Under the pieces are notes generated by a model, which saw nothing but the letters and a program-made list of their open reading frames with translations, was not told the DNA's origin and did not search any database. The position numbers and the translations under genes are program-made. Positions 24,130 through 36,349 of a stretch of 64,000 bases of DNA are shown one piece after another (position 1 is the stretch's first letter; each line of letters begins with the position of its first letter). The stretch covers positions 10,297,279-10,361,278 of the forward strand of contig JAQFVV010012418.1 of assembly GCA_028023455.1 (NCBI GenBank), in the 5' to 3' direction. This DNA is from Epiperipatus broadwayi. Its lineage: Eukaryota; Onychophora; Udeonychophora; Euonychophora; Peripatidae.

Positions 24130-25945
24130 CTCTCATAGATTCCATCATCATCAAGCACCAAGTAGGAAAGAAGATAAAACTGAAGGTCGAGAAAAGAAAA
24201 AATTAAAACTTTAAGACAATGTGATCATGATTATTTGAAATATGGTTTTATACAAGAACCTAGAACTAAACTTGATCCACAATAGTTTTGTGTCATATGT
24301 TCTATGAGTTTATCCAATGACCCATGAAATGATCAAAACTTACTAGACATTTGCTGACTAAACATCCAGATTTAGCTAATAAGCCAGTTGAATATTTTAA
24401 GATTGCATGACAATTTACAAAAGCAAATAAATTCTTAAAAAAAACTGCCAATTCCAAGATAATTCTGTTTTAAAAGCTTCCTATTTGATGGCACTTCAAA
24501 TAGCAAAATCAAAAATACCTTATACTATTGGAGAGATACTAATTAAACTGTGCTTATCACAAGCTTGTGAAGAGGTTTTAAGAAATCAAGCCACCTAAAA
24601 AATGTAGGCAATTCTTATGTTTGCTATATCTGTGAAATGCAGAATTGGTCAAAGATGTTGAAGTTCAAGTGGTAGAAATGGACAAAAGTGCAACATTTTA
24701 TGCAATTCAACTTCATGAATCAATTAACATAATAAACAAGGCTATTCTTCTTTGCTTTGTGAGAATTAATTTTGAAAGATATTTAAAAAAAGAATTTCTA
24801 TGTTTACTCAACTTGCCAGGTAGAACAACTGGATCTGAAATTTTTGATGCATTGAATGTTTATTTTCCAAAACATAAAATTGATTGGGGGAAATATATAT
24901 GGATATGTGCAAATGGTACTGCAATCATGATTGGGTATCGATCTGGAGTTCGTTAAAAAAGTAAAAGACATTGGACACATAGATATAATTTTTACTCATT
25001 GTATGTTACACCATGAATAACTTGCTGTGAAAATATTATCTCCAGAATTACATAAAGTACTGCCTGATGTAATTAAAATCATAAATGAAATTCAGCATAA
25101 AGCTCTGAAATCTTGATTATTCAAATCACTTTGTGATTAAATGGGCTCACAACATAAATATCTTCCTCATGCTGAGGTGCTTTAACTGTCAAGGGATAAA
25201 GTTTTAACCTAATTGTTTAATATGTGGCAGGAAGTAAAATTATTTTTTCAACAACAAAGTAATTCTAAATTCCAAAATTTTTTCTCAGATGATGATTGGG
25301 TAATAAATCTTGCTTATTTGGTAGACATTTTTTCTTTGTGTAAATGAATTGAACATATCTATCCAAGGACAATTTTCAGACATTTTTACTTTGTGAAATA
25401 AAATGGATGCATTTCAGAAGAAAATATTGTTATGGAAAACATTATTAATTGATGAAGATTTGCAAATGTTTCTAAATCTGGATGACTACTTAGGGAAAAA
25501 AGACATCAACCGACAGATAATAGGTCTTGTTCAACAGCACTTGCAGTCATTCAAAGAGTCTCTTGAACATTATTATCCAAAAGAAGAGAATCCCCAAAAT
25601 GGAAATATGTGGATAATAAATCAATTTTATTCAAATATTGAGGAAAACAATTTAAATGTGAAAGAAAAAGAAAGTTTAATCGATTATCATCGTCTGGATG
25701 ATAGTCTCAAACTTCAATTTAACTCATCTTCAATAAGTCATTTTTGGATTTCCATAAAAAGTGAATATCCAGTATTGAGTGAAAAACCTCAAAAATTTTG
25801 ACTCCATTCACAATGACCTACTTGTGCGAAAAAACGTTCTCAACTGTAAAGCAAGTATCGCGCTTGGCTTGAAATAGAAGCTCCTTTACGTATTGTGGTG
25901 ACATTATTGGAGAAAACACAGAGCAGCAAATGTCGCACTAATTTT
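24130..25945 (+). pseudogene. hAT transposase pseudogene (ZBED5/SCAND3/GTF2IRD2-like)
   Basis: Translated fragments follow the order of this family. First comes a YLKYGFIQ-like BED-finger lead near 24230. Next are GRTTGSEIFDALNVYF and a CANGTAIMIGYRSGV region (24645-24950) corresponding to the conserved DGA-AMTG-RSG motif of the RNase-H-like core, with Asp replaced by Asn. Then come THCMLHHE, ILSPELHKVLPDV and the KYLPHAEVL-LSRDKVLT block (25000-25210), and the DAFQKKILLWKTLL helix region (25403-25801) ending in FWISIKSEYPVLSE. A C-terminal dimerisation piece with TYLCEKTFSTVK follows at about 25815. Multiple stops and frameshifts break the gene. The transposase would have cut and joined hAT ends but is clearly dead. 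Confidence 0.75.
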
Positions 25946-26092
25946 TAATATATATTACTATTATTTATTATTATTTTTGGGTTAAAATTAAAATTATTAA
26001 TATATATATATGTCATACTCAATGCTTGTATTAATTCGTACCTATAAAAATTATGTTAGTTGTCCGCAATATGTAAAAGGTTGCTGACTACT

Positions 26093-26302
26093 GGTCATTA
26101 GGCAAAACTATGTTGTGAGATAAAATTTTTGGTAAATTTTGATTTTACTAGTATTTTTATTGCTATTTAATACTATTTTGATCATTTTTGGAGGTAAAGT
26201 ATTAGATATACATATATATATTTAAAAAAAAAATCGATAACAATAAATAATTTATTTATCAGATGTTTGATGTTAATGTTGTGAGTGCAAAAAATTGTAC
26301 TC
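26093..26302. other. AT-rich spacer
   Basis: This short AT-rich stretch lies between the hAT right end and the tRNA-derived SINE. I see nothing in it. Confidence 0.5.
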
Positions 26303-26411
26303 TTTTTTTTTATCCTCATGTGTCATAGCATCAACCGGGAAGCGAACCTCCTAACCCGGGACAACTGCTTGTAAAGCGGCTGGCTGACCTCTCGACCACA
26401 AATTCTTGATG
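26303..26411 (-). mobile_element. tRNA-Val-derived SINE, copy 1
   Basis: On the minus strand this reads as a tRNA-like head with GGTCGAGAGGTCAGCC (A-box region), an anticodon arm GCCGCTTTACAAGCAGTTG, a T-arm with GGTTCGCTTCCCGG and an acceptor-like TGATGC. A short A-rich tail lies at its 3' end (the T run at 26303). A small duplication lies in the T-arm (the CCCGGG and GGTT segments are separated by an extra TTAGGAGG). It belongs with the copies at 51.6 and 59.1 kb. Confidence 0.75.
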
Positions 26412-27220
26412 AAAATTAGATCATAATATAGTTAATATTTATATGCACCTTAAAAAAGATCAGTAAAGTAAAAAAATCATAATGATTTTTTTTAGTAAGC
26501 ACATATAAATTAATACTTTGATATAAAAGTTAATAATATCCAACATAAAAAAATAATGCCAACTTTTTAATAATCTAATATTATTTAGAAAAAAATAAAT
26601 TATAAAAGCCATTAGAAAAAAAATCAAAGATTAGTTAGTTATTCATGTAAATGTTACTCTAAAGCAGCAAAATAATCTAAAAAAATAAAAATATTAAAAA
26701 AAAAAAGAGTAATGAGATTATGTCGATCGATTAATAATTCAGAAAATTTCTTACTTAATAAAAAAGTTTTTCAAAAAAGATTTTTAAACATTAAAAAAAA
26801 TTATTTAGAAAGTTTAATTAATTTTTATTCTAGAGTTTGAAATGTATAGATCGCAGCTCTCCCCCGTCATTTCCGGTGCTTCTACAGGAATAAATGTTTT
26901 GACTGATTATTGTTCATGTTAAAGAAAATGATATAAAAGTTCAGTAAAGTGTTAGAGAATGTATATCATTTAATTGCTTTTCATATGAAATAAATATTTG
27001 ATCAACATCTAAAGTTTTGAATTAATAAATAATAGAAAGGATAGGAAAAAAAATAAAGTTTAGATAAAAACGTTAAGGAAAAATATCATAATAAGCAAAC
27101 AATTTTTATCAGTGGGTTTTATATAATTTATTTATAAATATATGGCAGAAAGAAGTTTTTTTTAAAAAAAAAAAACGTACAGTATATTATGTCTTTTGCC
27201 TTAAGTCAGGTAAACTAATC
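26412..27220. other. AT-rich stretch without recognisable genes
   Basis: This is mostly A-rich unique sequence. A small GC-richer patch near 26850-26885 (CAGCTCTCCCCCGTCATTTC) has no recognised identity. Confidence 0.5.
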
Positions 27221-27224
27221 AAGA

Positions 27225-27300
27225 TTACTTAGAGGGGATTTGAACCCAGACTTTCAAGCTTCCTTCAGCTATTTACCCCATCTTATATAACCATGATTAC
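27225..27300 (-). mobile_element. tRNA-like SINE head fragment (family FB)
   Basis: Read on the minus strand it ends in GTCTGGGTTCAAATCCCCTC, a good polymerase III B-box (consensus GGTTCGANTCC). It is preceded by AGCTTGAAA and a degenerate A-box-like GGGGTAAATAGCTGAAGG. The same block, more degenerate, forms the outer arms of the foldback elements at 29.0, 54.5 and 56.9 kb. The copy is a monomer without an inverted partner. Confidence 0.55.
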
Positions 27301-28240
27301 GTTTTAACATTTAAACATCAAAACTAATAGTTTAACATTGCTTTTATCTTTTATCATAATTTATTCTCGCTTTTAATTTTTGCGACATAACATAAAATTT
27401 AACGAACGCCTAATTGTTTGGGATATCATAAGACATTTATTGTCAAATGAATGGTTAATTTTATATCCAGGAGTTATTGTTATTGTCACTCCACTACTCA
27501 CAGGACAAAAAAAAAGATAAATTGTATTATTTTTTTACTTGAAATGCATATCATTTATTTAACATAGAGGCTAGATTTACGGATAATATTTTATATGAAA
27601 TAATTAATCCACTTATTATAGTGTAAATTTATTTTACTAATAATTTAATGTAGTATTAAGAATATTATCAACTATGTCCATAATCGTTATTTGAAATTAA
27701 AGTTCCTTACGATCAGAATTGGAACATAGTTCCCTTCCCCCAAAAAGATAATATAATAAAAATAAAACTTGTCACAAGTCCCGACTGTTTCATGATAGCA
27801 GAAATTATTTTCTAATTGTATGGATATTATGTCAGCTACATTTGATAGAGCTATATAATATTAACATTTGAAATATCTAAAGGTAGTGAGAATATGGTAT
27901 GAAATGAAAACAAAATAGCACTTGAATATTTTTATAAACTTTGTCTAAAAAAAAAATCAACAGATGTTTGAGCAGATAATGCCTTTTTTATTTTATTAAT
28001 GAGATTATGGAGATATTAAATTGAGTTCTGTATTGAGAATATCTTAACCTGTATCACGTTATAGCATGATTTAAATAAGATATTGAAATGATTAATATAT
28101 ATGAAAAAATCATTTTAGATATATAAAAGCTTTTTAATTATTATTAGGACGAATATTTTGATAGCTATTTATGTTATAGAAGCATTTTAGTGCAATATTT
28201 ATTTAAATTCTATTTAAACATAAAAGCATTTATTACATTT
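27301..28240. other. AT-rich stretch without recognisable genes
   Basis: I see no motif, repeat family or credible open frame here. Confidence 0.5.
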
Positions 28241-28249
28241 TAAATACAA

Positions 28250-28375
28250 GTATATTTTATATACCTGGAGTCTAGATGTAATATAGGGGATATGAACACA
28301 GACTTTCTAGCTCTCTTAAGCCATCTACTCTATCTCATACAACCAATACTCATGACCACACCCATGTGAAAAAAA
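28250..28375 (-). mobile_element. tRNA-like SINE monomer (family FB)
   Basis: On the minus strand it contains AGTCTGTGTTCATATCCCC (degenerate B-box) preceded by AGAGCTAGAA and TAGAGTAGATGGCTTAAG. It then continues into a tail with CTAGACTCCAGGTATATAA, equivalent to the one-sided tail of the foldback elements. CATGACCACACCCATG on its plus strand matches the third foldback at 57.03 kb. It shows that the head and tail exist as a separate short retroposon. Confidence 0.55.
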
Positions 28376-28992
28376 TAACTTCTGTTCATTTTATTTGTAA
28401 GCGGTCTGTCATTGTGTTTTTAGGCACCGGACAACCCCCCCCTCTCAAACAAATCTCAGAAAATATATAGAAATGTGAGATGACAGAAGCTGCTTAATGA
28501 TTCTCGGTTGATGCAAATTTGTAAATACCGATACTAAACCTATATTATTTTTGCATTTGTAATATGATTAATCAGAACATCAGAGTAGAAGAATATTTTA
28601 ACTTCAGATGTAATTAAGGAGAGAAAGAAGAGTTATTATAGTCAAAAATTGATTACTATCAAAACAAATTTAATAACGAATCTTTGAAATAAAAGTTATT
28701 TTGTTTAGATCAAAGAAGAATTAATTGTAAAGACTCTAAAATCAATGTTTGTTATATAATAAGTAAAATAATATCGAAAAAAAAAAAAAAGACAGCATTT
28801 TTTTGAAAACAATCTTCAATTCATTATTTTTGAATCAATAATGTAATATATGAAAATTTAATTCTCCTATTCCAGTTTTGCCACCTTATGTGAGTTTGAA
28901 TAATCAATAATATATAAAGTGCTGGCAGGGGCCATATCATGTTTTGTTGGTAAAATATAAAAGCTTATTATCAAATATTCATCTCCATTCAT
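28376..28992. other. AT-rich stretch without recognisable genes
   Basis: This is low-complexity sequence with a short C run (ACAACCCCCCCC) near 28430 and an A run at 28778-28791. No coding signal is seen. Confidence 0.5.
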
Positions 28993-29005
28993 TTAGATCA
29001 TTTTT

Positions 29006-29450
29006 AACTGAAACACAAGCTTATTATATATACACCTGTGTCTATATATGTATTAAGTAGGGTATATGAGCACAGACTTTCACACAACTCACCACTCTCC
29101 ACTCCATCTAATAACACTGATACACTCCAGCACATATATGCTGAAATGATAAATAATCACCAATATACGTATTTCATGCTAAACCAGCAATCATCAATTG
29201 GTCCAGATTATCATCTCCCACACATATATATCTTAATATATATATATCTTAATATATATTTGAGGACTTATAGTATATATGTGTGGGAGATGATAATCTG
29301 GACCAACTGATAATTGCTGGTTTAGCATGAAATACGTGTATTGATGATTATTTATCTTTTCGGTATATATGTGCTTGAGTGTATAAGTGTTATTAGATGG
29401 ACTAGAGAGTGGTGGGTTGTGTGAAAGTCTGTGCTCATATACCCTATTTA
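29006..29450. mobile_element. Foldback retroposon FB1 with 13-bp target duplication
   Basis: Long inverted arms (29060-29230 and 29273-29445) with few mismatches surround a 42-bp AT-rich centre. The left arm begins GGGTATATGAGCACAGACTT and the right arm ends with its inverse. On the left only, a tail of about 54 bp (29006-29059, starting AACTGAAACACAAGC) precedes the arm. The element is flanked by the perfect direct repeat TTAGATCATTTTT (28993-29005 and 29451-29463). The outer arm sequence resembles a tRNA-like SINE head whose B-box lies closest to the element edge. The frame at 29038-29310 is a chance frame. Confidence 0.8.
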
Positions 29451-29463
29451 TTAGATCATTTTT

Positions 29464-30620
29464 GTAGTTTTATTAAGAGTGTATTAATATAATTTTATTA
29501 CAAACTGTTTTACATTTCTGAAAATTAGGAGAAAAATAAATATATCTTACCAACTTACATAAAAATAATCAGTTTAATTATGTAATTGTTCATTAAAATT
29601 AAACAATAATAATCCAATCATTTTAAATTAAAAAAAAAAGATTATATTAAAGTAAATTGCTTAAACATATTATTTACTATTGCCCACTATTTAAAACTTA
29701 ATCGAATTAATAATTGTCAGATTGTCAATTAAAACAAATTATTTAATTTAATCATTTTAAATTATATTAAAATTTGCATTTCAAAATGATTTAATTATAT
29801 TATTTTGATACATAATTGAATTTTTAAATATCCTGACAAAATTTTTTTTTTTAATTTTAAAAAATATAAGAGTAAATTTACATTAGAATTATATTATTAC
29901 AATCTTGATAAAGACCATAAAAAATACTCAAGAATTGGAGGATGAAAAGTTGATATAATAAAATGTCATCCATTATTGATTCAAAAGTAAGTAAATTAAA
30001 TGTTTTTAAAATATGGTCATTTTCTAAAATATTTCATTAAAAGAAAGAAGATAATTAAGTTTTATATGAGAGTGTTAATGTAAAAAAAACTTTTTGGATC
30101 TTCTGTGACAAGTTGTACAATATAAATATATATTCATTCTTAAGTAGATGCAAAATAGGATGTCTGCATTCAATTTTATTTAAGATTAGCCAGATGAGTT
30201 GCTTAATGAAAAAATATCTTTATAATGACGAAATTGATATTGAACAAATTATTATATATCTAGGGTATGATAGTACTTGAAAGTAATAAAAACAAGCTTA
30301 TCAAAATGCTATTTAGAAATGGAATCTTTCTTTAAATATTAGGAATAAAATAGTTGAGGAAAAATAAAATGTGAAAGTAATACCCTTTTTCCATAAAGTA
30401 AAAAAACCAAGTTAATGTTTTAAATATTTAAGAAGTTAGATTACATGATGAAAACAGGCTAAAAATATAGAAGAAATAAGATTAAAACAAGAAATTTAAA
30501 AGATTTTGTTTGAAGAATTTGAATGGAATTAAAAATAGTTAATTAGAATACAGCTTTGTATAGAACAGAGACAATTAAAACATAAGTAAAATAAAGACAT
30601 TTGAACTCTTTAGAGATGCA
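29464..30620. other. AT-rich stretch without recognisable genes
   Basis: No reliable open frames and no named repeat are seen. The composition is close to pure A+T apart from scattered G and C. Confidence 0.5.
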
Positions 30621-30624
30621 TGCT

Positions 30625-30856
30625 GCTATTGCTACTACTACTACTACTAAAACTATGACTACTATTACTACTGTGACTATGACTATAACAACAATAACAA
30701 CTACTACTACTATGACGATAGATACTGCTATTGCATGACTACTACTAATATAACTACTGCTACTGCTCCTGCTGCTAATGCTACTACTGCCACTACTGCC
30801 ACTGCCATCACTGCCAGCACTACCACCATTACCACCACCACCACCACCACCACCAG
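30625..30856. repeat. Interrupted trinucleotide tract (ACT/GCT/CCA)n
   Basis: The tract grades from CTA/ACT repeats through GCT and GCC variants to a clean (CCA)n run at 30833-30854. The graded pattern indicates an old microsatellite with successive point mutations and re-expansion. Stops such as TGA interrupt the reading frames, so a coding origin is unlikely. Confidence 0.85.
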
Positions 30857-31139
30857 TTGTAAATGACTTATTTGATATAATAAGTATATGTATCTGCTTT
30901 TACATACTATGTAAACAAAAATACAAATTTTTCATTTTTGCAAATGGATAAAAAATGAATTACAAAAGCTGTATTACAAGATCATAACAATTAAAGGCAA
31001 GCATTATAAATGCATGTCAATAATTTTTACATAACAGTGTGAAAATAAAATTACAAAGTAATTAATTTATAATAATATCAACAATAAATACAAAAATAAA
31101 GTGAAAATCAAATAAAGTACAGTAAGAATGATCCATATT

Positions 31140-33390
31140 TCATAGCGGTATTGATAATTTGACTAAACTCCAAGTTGCTGATACTACATTTGCAGGAGCT
31201 AATGCCTCATCTATTGTTTTAATTTTAATCAACTTATTTAGAAAAGGGGATTTAAGTTCATGAGATGTGGGATTAAATAGAAACTGACATTTCATAAACC
31301 AGAGACTATATAAAATATACATTGTTAGCCTTATAGTCAGAAACAACCCTCTCTGAATATTTCCTATTAAGATCTTTAATGAGGAGTTTGAATTATGAGT
31401 AATTATAGAAATAAGTTCTTGATACACCTGTAGGTAAACACACAGACAAATGTTCCATCATTTCATCTTTCCTACCACATAAAAGACAATTAGCACCAAT
31501 ATTTGCAAGTCTCATTTTATAAGCTAGAAAAGCATTGATAGGTAATGTCTTCAGATTGATTTTTATTAAAAAATCAAGATATATAGGTTCCAAGTACCAA
31601 AATTTGAACTGTTGAAGTATGGATTTATTTGAGATATTAAGAAAACTAATAGGAATTTCAAAGGGATTGGAATTAGTGGCTATATAATGAGTTTCCCAGT
31701 ATTTAATTTTTGTTGAAATCAAATTACGAGCAGGTTTTTTAAGTTTAAAAATGAATTTAATCAGGCTATTGATAAATTTATTTTTTGTAGGAGGTGGAGT
31801 CTCTATAGATGATATGGGAATGAACACCTGAAAACTCTGATATATAATACAAAGCTTATTAATGCATTATATATTTTCTGATAAAATGTTGAAATGCAGT
31901 GTAATGACAGGCCATTCAATCTTGAAGGTTTTTGCAAAATTTTAATGCATATTGCTACTGCTTTTTTATTCCATATTAGCTTTGTACAAAGTGAGTTAAC
32001 TTTTGTTGTAAATAAGGTGGTGATGAATGTACATAATAATTTATCTTTGGAATTATTAATATATTAAAAACTGGAATTTTACTATGCAATGAGAGATATG
32101 TTTTTGAAAGGGAGTTTATTACTTTTTCAACTGCAGTTATTAATTGCTCTTGTATCATTATTCTCATTGCATTCATAGAAAGGTGAATTGGGAATCCAAA
32201 AAACTTATAAGGAGGGGAACTGCAAACTGAATGAATTTTATTACCAGAAAGGATACTTCAAATAGATGTTTTGTCTTTGTTAAATTTTAAAGAATAAGCT
32301 TCAGTGTAATTTTCTAATATTGTATACATTTTAGGAAGATATTATTTGGATGGGAGAAAAATGACAATATCATCCATAAATGAAAAATGATTGATTGATT
32401 GTTTTATAAGGGGTATATATATCCCTGGTAGTTTAGATTCTATTTCAAATAGGAGGGGGTTAATCTATGTAATGAACAACAATGAACTAAGGGGAGGGAT
32501 TGAGTTATTGAGTTGTGTGGAGAAAAGCCATGGGACATTTTGCCATTTAAGTGTAATATGAATGTTTCTATTCATGAGGAGGTTGGCTAGCATATGCATT
32601 ATTGGTATTGGAATATTATGTTGATTGACATACTCTAGTAGCTTCTCCACAGGTATTGAATCAAATGCAGCATCTATGTCTAGTTGTATGACAATAGGTG
32701 CAGATTTTCTAACTGTCTTACATCATCTTTTAACATTTTAAATAACATAAGTTCTTCTGATGTAGAACATCCCTACTTAGCAAATTGAAATTTAGACATT
32801 ATTGGAAGAATAAGAGGTTGAATTTTGTTTTTTAATCGAGACTCTATTAGTTTGATGATAAGAGGAGACATCAAAATAGGTCATAGATTATCTAGAGTAA
32901 AAGGAAGTGTATTTTTTTTTAAGAAAGATAACCAGTGGTACTGGATAAAATTGGTCAATGTCATGTATCTGTTTGAGAAGTAATTAATCATATTATGGAC
33001 TATAGGACAGTAAAATGACTATGATGAGCTAATAAAAATTTAGGAATATCACATATCTCTGAATGTGAGTTATTTAAAATAGAATTCAACCTCAGAGCAA
33101 TCTCTTACTTTGTGATATTATGTTTTTCTGTGGTAATGACAAAACACAAAGAAAAGAGGTTTGGAAAGGGATGTTTCTGGAGTCTAGTTGAAAGTAGTAA
33201 TATATTGGAGAAAACATGTTTACTCCAGCAATCATTTTTGACTTATTAATGATAGATGAGTTAATTTCTTGGGAGTATATCCTAAGACCCACTGAATACA
33301 GTGTTTAGATCAGTTATAGAATTATCTAGAAAAATTTTTGCTTTTATAATAGAGAGGTAATCAGACAGTATATATTGAGTTTGCTTGTAC
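31140..33390 (-). pseudogene. L1/Tx1-like LINE ORF2 remnant with zf-RVT domain
   Basis: Read 5' to 3' on the minus strand, RT blocks appear in order. These are an RPILMSPLIIKLIESRL-like block (about 32880), LDIDAAFDSIPVEKLLEY (about 32660, catalytic Asp in box A), a decayed QG-S-LSPLLF segment near 32480, and FMDDIVIFLPS (about 32370, the FADD box). A thumb region (TAVEKVINSLSKTYLSLHSK) follows. A zf-RVT knuckle CLLCGRKDEMMEHL lies at about 31440-31490. The C-terminus closes with WSLVKLSIPL and a stop at 31140. Stops and frameshifts separate the pieces. The protein would have copied LINE RNA at nicked DNA. The plus-strand copy at 36.35 kb shares the same C-terminal order. Confidence 0.75.
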
Positions 33391-33394
33391 TCCT

Positions 33395-35190
33395 GTAAAA
33401 AGTTTTGGAGATATGGAGTCACTCTGTCTTACACTTTTCTTAATGTTAAACTTCTGGTATTATTATGTAATATAATTATTGCTGTTGCATTTTTATAAAT
33501 ATTTTTTCAGAATATAATGATATTCTGGGTCTATACTTTGATGATCCACATTACTGAAGAAATATTTATAGAATTAAGTGCCTTTCCATAATTTACAAAT
33601 CCAAAGCATACTGGCAACTCATATTTATTAGTTGTATCTATAACTTCTTTCAATACTTGGGTATGATCTACTGTATTAAAACCACTTTTAAATCCAGCTT
33701 TTTCTTTTGGTTAGTTGAAATGCAATGTTTTCTGCAGACTAGTTGTAATTATCTTGCAAAAACTTTATATAACACTGATAAAAGGCTGATTGGTCTGTAA
33801 TTTCTAATATCTTACTGCATTCTTCCAATCATCTGGCACATCTTTATCATTTAGACATTTGATATGTAACTTTGCCAAAATTTTTTTTATTTCTTCACCT
33901 GCTTCTTTTAATATATCAATTATAATTCCATCATTATCTGGAGCTTTCCCATTTTTCATAAATTTAATTGCATATCTCACTTCTTCATTTAAAATCCTGG
34001 GCAATTCAGAAGATATAATAGATGTAGGAGGTATTTGGTTTTTATTACTATATAATTCTTGATATAAGTCTTCTACCCATTTCATGCTGTCATCTCTCTT
34101 TTTAGTAATAGCTTCATCTTTTTTTATATTGCAGATATGTTTTCTACCAATACCAAAATGTTGTTTTACACTCTTGAGACTTTTATTCTCTTCTACAGCT
34201 GTCTTTGCTAGTTTACAATTATACTTTCTTATATCATTATCAACTCTTTTTTGCACAATTTTACAAAATTCGAGATATTCAATTCCTCTTAATGCATCAA
34301 TTTTATATATCTTTATATTTCTTATTTTCTTCATAAATTGTCTAGTCTCAGTAGAAATTTTATTTGTCAGTTGCTGATTTTTTTTTACCAGCTAGCATTG
34401 TTGCAGTTTTTAAAAGTGCATGTTATTATCTTATTAATTTCATTCAAATCTGAATCATGTTCAAAATCTACTAATACTTGAAACCAATTTGTAAGTTCTA
34501 ATTTAAATTCATTAGAATGTTTCTGAAGATTTGGAATATCAACTGTAAATATTATTTTTTAAAATAATTTTTGTCTCTCTAGTGTTGCATTAATATTTAT
34601 TTATCTTACATCTTACTAATTGATGATCACTTCTTGTGTGTGTTGAATGTATTAAGAACATTACAATCTTGAAATATATATTTTCTATTAATCAAATATA
34701 ATCAAATTTTGCTATACCTTCATTTGGATGTTTCCATGTCTATTTCTTTTTAACATTTTTCTCAAAAAAGGATTCATGATATAAAGTTTTTTTTCTTGCA
34801 AACTCCACAAGTCTATGCCCTCTCTCATTTTTATTACCTACAGCACTTTAATCTTTTAGTTGTTTAACAATTCTAGAATTGAAGTCTTTCATAACAATTT
34901 ACAAATGTTGTTTAGTCTGATCAAAAGTGTTTTGTATATCCATATAAAAACCTACTACTTTATTACTTTGTTAACTTGTTGGGGCATAAACCTGAGTTAT
35001 CTGCATTTGATATCTGCTATTAAGTTGAAGAACTAATATTGCCATTCTGTCTGATACACCATCAATCTTCACAATGTTATTCTTCCGCATAATGAATCCT
35101 AGTCCATTTGTACTTCCAATATTTGTGCCTTTGTAGTAAAATACATGCCCAATTTTTAAAACAATTGTCTCTTCACCTTTTGTATTTATA
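33395..35190 (-). pseudogene. RTE LINE copy, truncated at the 3' side
   Basis: On the minus strand this follows the intact RTE at 12.3 kb from the endonuclease domain (KGEETIVLKIGHVFYYKGTN near 35150) through the linker (33804-34334, the largest intact piece) to the RT start. It breaks off right after the [10 protein letters not shown] segment near 33395, where the L1-like copy begins. Box A is mutated to FVNYGKALNS, losing two conserved residues, and frameshifts occur near 34390, 34560 and 34860. It lacks the FADD box and the C-terminal region, so it is inactive. The open frames on the plus strand in this interval are antisense shadows. Confidence 0.85.
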
Positions 35191-36342
35191 CATCTACTTA
35201 ATACCTCATAATGAAATATATAAAAATATCTCAAACTTAATGTGTTTTTGAGAATCATTTTCAAGCATTCCTTTAAACAATTTTGTGCCAAAAAAACATA
35301 TACAAATCTTGGGGTCTGCTTCATGAAGCTGTGTCTAAATATTCGTTTTAAAAAGCAAAATATATTTGAACTTAGTGTAAAAATTATTTTGTATTTATCT
35401 TCTTGTTGTTGCACATCATCATATAGGTGCTTTTTATATATTTGCAGATGTATTAGTTACATGCCATATGTATATATCAGTGATTAAAGAAAAAATATTT
35501 ATGACAAAATTTTAACCAAATTGAGTGCTTACTATTTAATGACCGAATACATTACATTAAAAAGATTGTAACAATAATATGTAACAAATATTTTTATTGG
35601 ACACATTACTTAATTCTAATTGTTAGACTTAGATTTAAAAGAGTACTAAACATATATCCCTATTGATGTTTCACTCTCGTTTTCTTTCTTTCTTTCTTTC
35701 TCTCTCTCTCTCTATATATATATATCGTGCTCATTTTCTTTAAAGCTTTTTGTCTTGTTTTTCGTACTTTTTTATAGCTACTTTTTTTATTCATCTTTTA
35801 CTAATCACTGATATTATCCTTAATCGCATTTTCACCAAATAACCACTTAGAATATATATAGGAAAGTATACTGTTTATGTAGAAAAATCAATCTTTCTCT
35901 GTACATTAAGCGGTTGAAAATCACGCAAATCTCTAACAAATTAGATGTCTGACGCCGAACTATATTTCTCAAAGTTAGTAAAAAAAATAAATCTTTTCTT
36001 AAAATGTAGGTTATAAAATAACATGCTACCATAAGTAAGTAGATTTTTAAAGTGCAGAGGCAAAAAAGAGATTCGCTTAATCAGTGAAGCCAAGCAAATG
36101 CTTATGAATTAGAATGGAAATGAGTTTTAATTAATTATATAGTTTAAATTACAAACATACAATTAATTAGTTTTTGAAAGAACGTAAAATTCTACACGTT
36201 TTTCAATTAAAAAGAAGTTAAACGTTTTTTTTTTTACACTCACTCATATATAGCATGTGAGTTTTATTTATAGTCTGTTCTATGATCTTTTCATCTCATA
36301 ATATATATATGTATCATATATTAAGCTTTTTTTTTTTTTTTT
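35191..36342. other. Non-coding stretch with (TTTC)n(TC)n(TA)n microsatellite
   Basis: A compound microsatellite at about 35679-35727 passes from TTTC repeats through TC to TA repeats. A T run at 36327-36342 precedes the L1-like copy. The remaining sequence shows no gene. Confidence 0.65.
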
Positions 36343-36349
36343 AGTATTT

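Larger units (their letters stand above)
21882..26092 (+). mobile_element. Decayed hAT (ZBED5/SCAND3-like) transposon
   Basis: The left end starts CAGTGGTCAGAAATCAGTGG and continues with the GACCACTGATGGTCC motif common at hAT ends. The right end reads AAAAGGTTGCTGACTACTG, whose inverse CAGTAGTCAGCAACC matches the left end at 9 of the first 10 bases. A decayed transposase lies between them at 24.1-25.95 kb, in the expected orientation. The 8-bp flanks (ATCTAATA and GTCATTAG) do not match, so the boundaries are tentative. An RTE fragment is inserted at 22.83-23.31 kb. Confidence 0.55.

Noticed and set aside
24645-25801. Open frames of 103 and 132 codons as separate host genes
   Set aside because: Both align in order with the hAT transposase and are interrupted pieces of a single pseudogene.
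21882-26092. 8-bp target duplication for the hAT remnant
   Set aside because: The flanks ATCTAATA and GTCATTAG do not match, so I do not claim a duplication.
30625-30856. Repeat-encoded Thr/Thr-Ala-rich coding region
   Set aside because: Frame stops and gradual triplet drift indicate a microsatellite, not a coding repeat.
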